Source: Acidovorax sp. CCYZU-2555 (GTDB lineage Bacteria > Pseudomonadota > Gammaproteobacteria > Burkholderiales > Burkholderiaceae_C). From it: a stretch of 64,000 bases of DNA. The notes beneath the pieces are model-generated. The model was not told where the DNA came from and made no database searches. It worked only from the letters and a program-made list of their open reading frames with translations. Positions 58,944 through 64,000 of the stretch are shown here, in pieces (position 1 is the stretch's first letter; each line of letters opens with the position of its first letter). Made by a program: the position numbers and the translations under genes. The stretch spans positions 23,210-87,209 of the forward strand of contig NZ_JAHCDD010000014.1 in NCBI RefSeq assembly GCF_018413525.1. The letters run 5' to 3'.

Positions 58944-59008
58944 TGCACCGTGGATTCCATTTCAGTCCCTGCCCGGCAGCCGCTGCCGGGTTCAATTGGA
59001 GATATCCC

Positions 59009-60418
59009 ATGGCCGGTGAAATTCCCCTGTCGTCGCCCGCGGGCGCCTCGGGCGCGCAGATGCAGCAGCTGGAAAATGCACTCAACCAGATTGGCGTGAC
59101 GCGCTCGCACAAGAGCATCATCTTTCTGGTCGTCTGCGGCGTGCTGTTCGATGTGTTCGAGCAGAACGCGGTCGGCCTGGTCGGGCCGCTGCTGCGCGAA
59201 CAATGGGGGCTCAGCGCCACCGACATCGGCTTTCTCAACACCATCACGTTCATCGCCGCCGCGATGGGCCGGCTGCTGTCGGGCTACATGGCCGACCGCT
59301 TCGGGCGGCGCACCATGCTGAATGTGAACCTGGCGCTGTTCACGTTCGGCGCGATAGGCTGTGCGCTTGCGCCGGGCTACACCATGCTGGCGATCGCGCG
59401 CTTTGTCGTCGGCTTCGGCCTGGGCGGTGAAATCACCACTGCGGTGACCATGCTCGCCGAGTTCTGCTCGGCCAAGTTCCGCGGCACGGCCGTGGGCCTG
59501 ATCAATGTCGGCGGCGGCGGCCTGGGCAACATGCTGGCGCCGGCCTTCGCGCTGGGCGTGTTCGCGCTGTTTCCCGGCGAAAACGCCTGGCGCTGGCTGT
59601 TCGGCTGCCTGGTGCTGCCCGCGCTGTTCATCGTCTTCTACCGGCGCTTCATTCCCGAGACGCCGCGCTACCTGCTGTCCAAGGGCCGGGTCGACGAAGC
59701 CAATCGCGTGCTGTCGATGCTGGCCAGCGGCAAGCTCGCCAATGCCGAGTTTCCGCTGCACGCCTATATCACCGCGAGCGCCGATGACCAGGCCCCGGCC
59801 GCGGCGGCGCGCAATTCGTTTGCCGACATCTTTCGCGGCGGCTATGCGCGCCGCACGATTGCCGTGGGCATTGCGTCATGGATGACGTTCGGCGCCCAGC
59901 TGTCGGTGCTGACGCTGATGCCGACCATCCTGGTCGCCCAGGGCTACTCGATCACCAAGAGCTTCACGTTCACCATCATCATGCAAAGCGGCAGCCTGCT
60001 GGGTGCGCTGGCCGCCTCCACCATGGGCTACTACTTCCCGCGCAAGCGCGTGCTGACCGTGGGCGCGGTGGCCGCGTGTCTCGCGGGCCTGGCGTTCGGC
60101 AACTTCACCAGCAGCGTGGCCGTGGTGCTGCTGTGCGGCGCGCTGTTCCAGTTCTGCGTGCTCACGCTCAACACCTCGATCTGGATCTACGCCCCCGAGC
60201 TGTACCCGACGCGCATCCGCGGCCTGGGTACCTCGTTCCTGCTCGCGCTGGGCACGATAGGCGGTGCGATGTCGCAGGTGCTCGCCGGAAAGATGTTCGA
60301 TCTGTATGGCGTGGCCGGCATGTTCGGAATGATCGCCGCGATGTATGTGCTGTTCGCCATCGCCGTGCAGTTCGCGCCCGAAACCTTTGGCCGTTCCATC
60401 GAGGAGGAGCAGGCATGA
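59009..60418 (+). CDS. Major facilitator superfamily transporter
   Basis: A 469-residue inner-membrane transporter with 12 predicted helices. The cytoplasmic loop 2-3 motif is GYMADRFGRRTML, repeated in degenerate form between helices 8 and 9; loop 6-7 contains RRFIPETPRYLLSKGR, the PETPR-type sequence of the sugar-porter and niacin/aromatic-acid groups. ATG 59009 has GGAGA at 58998-59002; the frame from 58943 would start within the palindrome. Its stop overlaps the racemase-like gene by 4 bp. The substrate is probably the small molecule handled by that enzyme. Confidence 0.9.
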   Translation: MAGEIPLSSPAGASGAQMQQLENALNQIGVTRSHKSIIFLVVCGVLFDVFEQNAVGLVGPLLREQWGLSATDIGFLNTITFIAAAMGRLLSGYMADRFGRRTMLNVNLALFTFGAIGCALAPGYTMLAIARFVVGFGLGGEITTAVTMLAEFCSAKFRGTAVGLINVGGGGLGNMLAPAFALGVFALFPGENAWRWLFGCLVLPALFIVFYRRFIPETPRYLLSKGRVDEANRVLSMLASGKLANAEFPLHAYITASADDQAPAAAARNSFADIFRGGYARRTIAVGIASWMTFGAQLSVLTLMPTILVAQGYSITKSFTFTIIMQSGSLLGALAASTMGYYFPRKRVLTVGAVAACLAGLAFGNFTSSVAVVLLCGALFQFCVLTLNTSIWIYAPELYPTRIRGLGTSFLLALGTIGGAMSQVLAGKMFDLYGVAGMFGMIAAMYVLFAIAVQFAPETFGRSIEEEQA

Positions 60419-61110
60419 CCCAGCGCGCAGCACCCGCGGCACAGCTGTTGTTGATCAACCCGAATACGTCCGAGGCGACGACCGCGCTGATGGCGCAGCT
60501 CGCGCGCCAGCGGCTGCCCGCGCAGGTGGAGCTGCTCGGCGCCACGGCGCAGGAAGGCGCGCCGCTGATCACCGATGAAGCTTCGCTGGCGATTGCTGTG
60601 CGCCAGGTGGTGCAGATGGGCGAGCGTTTCGCGCAGCAGCGCGCGGCCGCAGGGGAGCGGACGCCGGCCGTGATCGTGATCGGCGCGTTCGGCAATCCGG
60701 GGCTGGCGCAGCTGTGCGCGCGTGTGTCGCTGCCGGTGCTGGGCCTGGGCGCGGCGGCGATGCGCGCCGGCGCCAGGGGCGGGCGGCGTTTCGGCATTGC
60801 GACGATCACGCCGGGCCTGGAGGCATCGATCGCGCAGTCGGTGGCCGAGTTGGGGCTTTCCGGACAGTTTTCCGGCACGCGCATTCCGCCGGGCGTACCG
60901 CAAGCGCTCGCGGCCGACCCGGTGCTGCTGCGCGAGCGGCTGGCCTTGGCGGTGGAGCAATGCATTGCGCTCGACGGTGCGCAGGCCGTGGTGATAGGCG
61001 GCGGCCCGCTGGCCCAGGCCGCGCAGGAAATCGCGCCGCTGTTTGCGCAGCCGGTGATCTCGGCCGTGGATGCGGCGGTGGAGGAGGCGTTGGGCTTGCT
61101 GGGGTTCTAG
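60415..61110 (+). CDS. Asp/Glu/hydantoin racemase-family protein lacking both catalytic cysteines
   Basis: A 231-residue protein of the two-lobed racemase family; the N-terminus LLLINPNTSEATT is the hydantoin-racemase signature. Members normally use two cysteines, one per lobe, in motifs like ACFGDPGL and GCAG. Here those positions read GAFGNPGL (A91) and IGGGPLA (G196), and the only cysteines (C101, C183) lie elsewhere. Classic two-base racemization is therefore unlikely; the protein may catalyse something else or only bind ligand. It is translationally coupled to the MFS gene, with GAGGAGGAG upstream. Confidence 0.82.
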   Translation: MTQRAAPAAQLLLINPNTSEATTALMAQLARQRLPAQVELLGATAQEGAPLITDEASLAIAVRQVVQMGERFAQQRAAAGERTPAVIVIGAFGNPGLAQLCARVSLPVLGLGAAAMRAGARGGRRFGIATITPGLEASIAQSVAELGLSGQFSGTRIPPGVPQALAADPVLLRERLALAVEQCIALDGAQAVVIGGGPLAQAAQEIAPLFAQPVISAVDAAVEEALGLLGF

Positions 61111-61116
61111 CCGCGG

Positions 61117-61950
61117 CTACAACTCTTCCAGCCTGTCATGCCAGGTCTCTATCGCTCCCATGCGCCGGCGCCCTGCAGCGCCCGCGAAATGCATGGTCTG
61201 GCTTGCGATCAGGTGGCACAGCATGGTCAGCGCCATGTGGTTGTCGAGCGGCCCGGGCGCCTGGGTATGGCAGCGCAGCAGCCAGTCGGCGGGCAGAGCC
61301 TCGCTCGCATGGTCGGTGATGCACAGCACGCGCGCGCCGGCGCGCTGGGCCTGTTCGGCAAAGCGCGCGACCAGCGGCACGCTGCGGCGCAGCGCGAACA
61401 CCACCAGCATGTCCTGCTGCGTCAGCGAGCCGCCATATTCGGCCAGCGTTTCGCCGGGCCCGGGAATCGCCTGCGGTGGAACGGCCAGCACCTGTGTGAG
61501 TTGCCAGCGCAGGTAGGCGGCGAAATTGCGGTTTTGCCGGTAGCCGAGAAAGAACACCTGGCGCGCGTCGAGCAAGGCCCGGGCGACGGTGTCGATCAGC
61601 GTCTGGGGAATGCTCGACAGCGTGGCCGCGAGATTTTCGTGCGCCTGCTGCAGCTGCAAGGCCATGGCCGTGGCCGTGCCCGACACCGAAGCCGGCGCCG
61701 TGAACAGCGGCGAGCCCGTGCCGCCCTGCAGGCGCGCATGGCGGCGCGCCTCTTCGTAGCTTTCATAGCCCAGGCGCTGCACCAGCCGCGTCACGGTGGC
61801 GTTCGACACCCCCGTGAGCTGGGCGATCTCGGACGCGCTGTAGCTCGAAAGATTGCCCGGAAAATCGAGCATGAAGTCGGCGAGCCGGCGTTCGGTGGGC
61901 GGCAGCTGCGCGAGCGCGTCGCGCACGCGGGTGATGAAGGAGTCGGACAT
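61117..61950 (-). CDS. RpiR/MurR-family transcriptional regulator
   Basis: A 277-residue regulator. The N-terminal domain (1-75) has the RpiR-type helix-turn-helix: SASEIAQLTGVSNATVTRLVQRLGY. The C-terminal SIS domain (about 120-255), with FFLGYRQNRNFAAYL and GARVLCITDHASEAL, binds phosphosugars or other small anions in known members. It is convergent with the MFS-racemase operon, 6 bp from its end, and is the natural candidate to control it through the 58928 palindrome. Confidence 0.92.
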   Translation of the reverse strand: MSDSFITRVRDALAQLPPTERRLADFMLDFPGNLSSYSASEIAQLTGVSNATVTRLVQRLGYESYEEARRHARLQGGTGSPLFTAPASVSGTATAMALQLQQAHENLAATLSSIPQTLIDTVARALLDARQVFFLGYRQNRNFAAYLRWQLTQVLAVPPQAIPGPGETLAEYGGSLTQQDMLVVFALRRSVPLVARFAEQAQRAGARVLCITDHASEALPADWLLRCHTQAPGPLDNHMALTMLCHLIASQTMHFAGAAGRRRMGAIETWHDRLEEL

Positions 61951-61968
61951 CGATGAAAAAGGGTGGGC

Positions 61969-63951
61969 TCAGCGACCGCGCAGAAACAGCGCGTCGAGTT
62001 CTCGCATCGTCATCTGCCGCCAGGTGGGGCGGCCGTGATTGCATTGATCGGAACGCTCGGTGACTTCCATCTGCCGCAGCAGGCCGTTCATTTCGTCGAG
62101 CGTGAGCTTGCGGTTGGCGCGCACCGCGCCGTGGCAGGCCATGGTGGCGAGAATTTCATTGCGCGCGCGCTGCACCACGGTGGTGGCATCGTGCTCGCCG
62201 AGTTCGCCCAGCACGCTGCGCGCGAGTTCGACCGCATTGCCCTGGGCCAGCGAGGCGGGCACGGCGCGCACGGCCAGGGTCTTGGGCGAGAACGGCGAAA
62301 TCTCCAGGCCCAGCTGGCTCAATGTTTCAGCGTGGGCCTCGGCCGTCGCGACTTCCTGCATGGTGGCCGCGAACGTCGCGGGAATCAGCAGCGGCTGGCT
62401 GGGAATGCGCTCGTCGGCGGTGATCGATGACTTGAGCCGCTCGTAGACGATGCGCTCGTGCGCCGCATGCATGTCGACCAACACCAGGCCTTGCGCGTTT
62501 TCCGCGAGGATATAGACGCCATGGATCTGGGCCACGGCCCGGCCCAGGGGCCAGAGATTGGGCGTGTCGGCGGCATCGGCTGGAGCCGACGGCGCGCAGG
62601 CGGGCTGCTCGGCCGCGGCGAATGCTGGCGCGGCCGGGTCTGCCGACGGCGCGGGCCGGGGCCCGAGGTGGGCCGGTGCCGGGATGGCGGGGGGAGGTGG
62701 AAACTCCGCGGCCACCGGCAGTTCTGCGGGCGCTGTGGGCGCGCGCATCGGCGCCCACAGCGCACCCATGTCGCTCACGCGCTGGCCCGGCAGGCTGTTG
62801 CCGAAAGGCATATGGGTCTGCTGGGGGCGGGGCGCGAGACTGAATGCCGGGGCGGGCGCTGCGGGAGTCGTCGGCGCAAGGCCGGCGCTTTCAGCGGCCG
62901 CCGCCGCCTGGGCGCGTGGCACGGCCAGCGCGTCCTCGATCGCATGCTTCACGGCCTGGTGCACTTCGCGGCTGTCGCGAAAGCGCACTTCGATCTTGGT
63001 CGGGTGCACGTTGACGTCGATGCGCGCGGGATCGATGGTGATGTAGAGCGCGTAGATGGGCTGCTTCTGGCCATGCAGCACGTCTTCATACGCGCTGCGC
63101 GCGGCATGCGTGATCACCTTGTCGCGCACGAAGCGGCCGTTGACATAGCAATATTGGTGGTCGGGGCGCGAGCGCGCGGCGTCGGGCACGCCCGCGCGGC
63201 CGGTCACGCTGATGGCGCCGCTCTGGCGGCCCACGGCGACCGACTGGGTCACGAAGTCTTCGCCCAGCACATCGGCCAGGCGGCGCGCCAGCGCTTCATC
63301 GGGGTCGGCGACGTTGACCGCGCGCCACTGTTCGACGAGCTTGCCTTCGTGCCAGATCGCAAAGCCGACTTCGGGGCGCGCCAGCGCATGGCGGCGCACG
63401 GCCTCGACGCAATGCGCGAGTTCGGTGGCGTCGGTCTTGAGAAACTTGCGGCGTGCGGGCGTGGAGAAGAACAGTTCCTTGATCTCCACGCTCGTGCCCT
63501 GATTGCGCGCTGCCGGGCGCAGCTCGCCGCTGCGCGCATCGAGCAGATAGGCGCTGTCCTGGCCTACGGGGCGCGACAGGATGGAAGCCTCGGAAACCGA
63601 GGCGATCGCAGCCAGCGCCTCGCCGCGAAAGCCCATCGTGACCACGGTTTCAAGATCGTGCAGATCGGCGATCTTGCTGGTCGCATGGCGGCGCAGCGCC
63701 ACGGGCAATTCTTCGCGCGGAATGCCCGCGCCATCGTCTTCGACGGTGATCAGCCGCACGCCACCGGCAAGAAGCCGCACGGTGATCTGCGTGGCACCTG
63801 CGTCGAGCGCGTTGTCGACGAGCTCGCGCACCACCGAAGCGGGGCGCTCCACGACTTCACCCGCCGCGATCTGGCTGATGAGTTCATCGGGCAGGTCGCG
63901 TATGGGGCGACGGGAGGGGGTGTCGGTGGAGGAGGGGGTTGGAACGTTCAC
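61969..63951 (-). CDS. mutL: DNA mismatch repair protein MutL
   Basis: A 660-residue GHKL ATPase that couples MutS mismatch recognition to downstream repair. N-terminal motifs are intact: ELVDNALDAGA (motif I), DDGAGI (II) and GFRGEALAAIASVS (III). The linker (about 345-455) is Pro/Ala-rich and the C-terminal dimerization domain ends LDALFLRGR. I see no DQHA(X)2E(X)4E endonuclease motif (it reads DMHAAHERIVYE), as expected where the E. coli-type MutL lacks nuclease activity. GTG 63951 is the likely start. It lies 18 bp upstream of the rpiR-type gene. Confidence 0.95.
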   Translation of the reverse strand: MNVPTPSSTDTPSRRPIRDLPDELISQIAAGEVVERPASVVRELVDNALDAGATQITVRLLAGGVRLITVEDDGAGIPREELPVALRRHATSKIADLHDLETVVTMGFRGEALAAIASVSEASILSRPVGQDSAYLLDARSGELRPAARNQGTSVEIKELFFSTPARRKFLKTDATELAHCVEAVRRHALARPEVGFAIWHEGKLVEQWRAVNVADPDEALARRLADVLGEDFVTQSVAVGRQSGAISVTGRAGVPDAARSRPDHQYCYVNGRFVRDKVITHAARSAYEDVLHGQKQPIYALYITIDPARIDVNVHPTKIEVRFRDSREVHQAVKHAIEDALAVPRAQAAAAAESAGLAPTTPAAPAPAFSLAPRPQQTHMPFGNSLPGQRVSDMGALWAPMRAPTAPAELPVAAEFPPPPAIPAPAHLGPRPAPSADPAAPAFAAAEQPACAPSAPADAADTPNLWPLGRAVAQIHGVYILAENAQGLVLVDMHAAHERIVYERLKSSITADERIPSQPLLIPATFAATMQEVATAEAHAETLSQLGLEISPFSPKTLAVRAVPASLAQGNAVELARSVLGELGEHDATTVVQRARNEILATMACHGAVRANRKLTLDEMNGLLRQMEVTERSDQCNHGRPTWRQMTMRELDALFLRGR

Positions 63952-64000
63952 CCAGAGGATTCTAGGGGTTCGCAGCCGGGACGGGCGCCCGGCCCGTGCG

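Overview
The window is a high-GC chromosomal segment of a betaproteobacterium, most likely Burkholderiales, family Comamonadaceae. The basis is gene order and protein style: secG / tRNA-Leu / nuoA-N / DUF2818 / DUF1178, rpsO-pnp, a FimT-PilV-PilW-PilX-PilY1-PilE cluster, and a LivGFJHM-type ABC operon. This is inferred by eye, without a database search. There is no rRNA, CRISPR array, transposase or prophage gene. Nearly all of it is dense core genome, with one small, compositionally distinct accessory cassette.

Layout. 1-3.5 kb: end of moaE, then clpB behind a textbook sigma-32 promoter and a small membrane protein. 3.7-10.7 kb: aldehyde dehydrogenase, GNAT acetyltransferase, an NPPW methyltransferase, a hypothetical gene, dusC and a phospholipase-D-type lipoprotein. 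10.8-12.6 kb: ribD-ribE (minus strand). 12.7-19.4 kb: minor-pilin operon fimT-pilV-pilW-pilX-pilY1-pilE (minus strand), headed by a small exported protein. 19.8-24.9 kb: rpsO, pnp (with a long double-stranded leader), quinone oxidoreductase, tpiA, secG. 25.06-39.6 kb: tRNA-Leu(GAG) and the complete 14-gene complex I operon, followed by DUF2818 and DUF1178 genes. 40.9-45.6 kb: a complete branched-chain-amino-acid-type ABC uptake operon, closed by a strong terminator.

45.99-47.17 kb holds the most interesting item. A 73-residue peptide has a LigA/Os1348 (NHLP-clan)-like helical region and a Cys/His/Trp-rich tail. It is followed 5 bp later by a 316-residue radical SAM enzyme (CX3CX2C plus C-terminal auxiliary-cluster cysteines). 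Hand counts give roughly 48-57 % GC in sampled lines, against about 70 % in the gene next to it. I read it as a probably acquired, minimal ribosomal-peptide-modification cassette.

47.2-55.2 kb (mostly minus strand): an AttH-like lipocalin protein, a choice-of-anchor-I lipoprotein, an FtsX-type permease and its ATPase (an Att/MacB-like module split by a sigma-32-driven hsp20 on the other strand), then miaA. 55.3-58.7 kb: lipoprotein hydrolase, a tandem-domain methylglyoxal-synthase-like protein, and gdhA. 58.9-61.95 kb: a catabolic or uptake module made of an MFS transporter, a hydantoin/Asp-Glu racemase-family protein lacking both catalytic cysteines, and an RpiR regulator, with a perfect 16-bp palindrome upstream as candidate operator. 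61.97-63.95 kb: mutL.

Start codons were adjusted to family alignment and Shine-Dalgarno sequences wherever the longest frame was too long.
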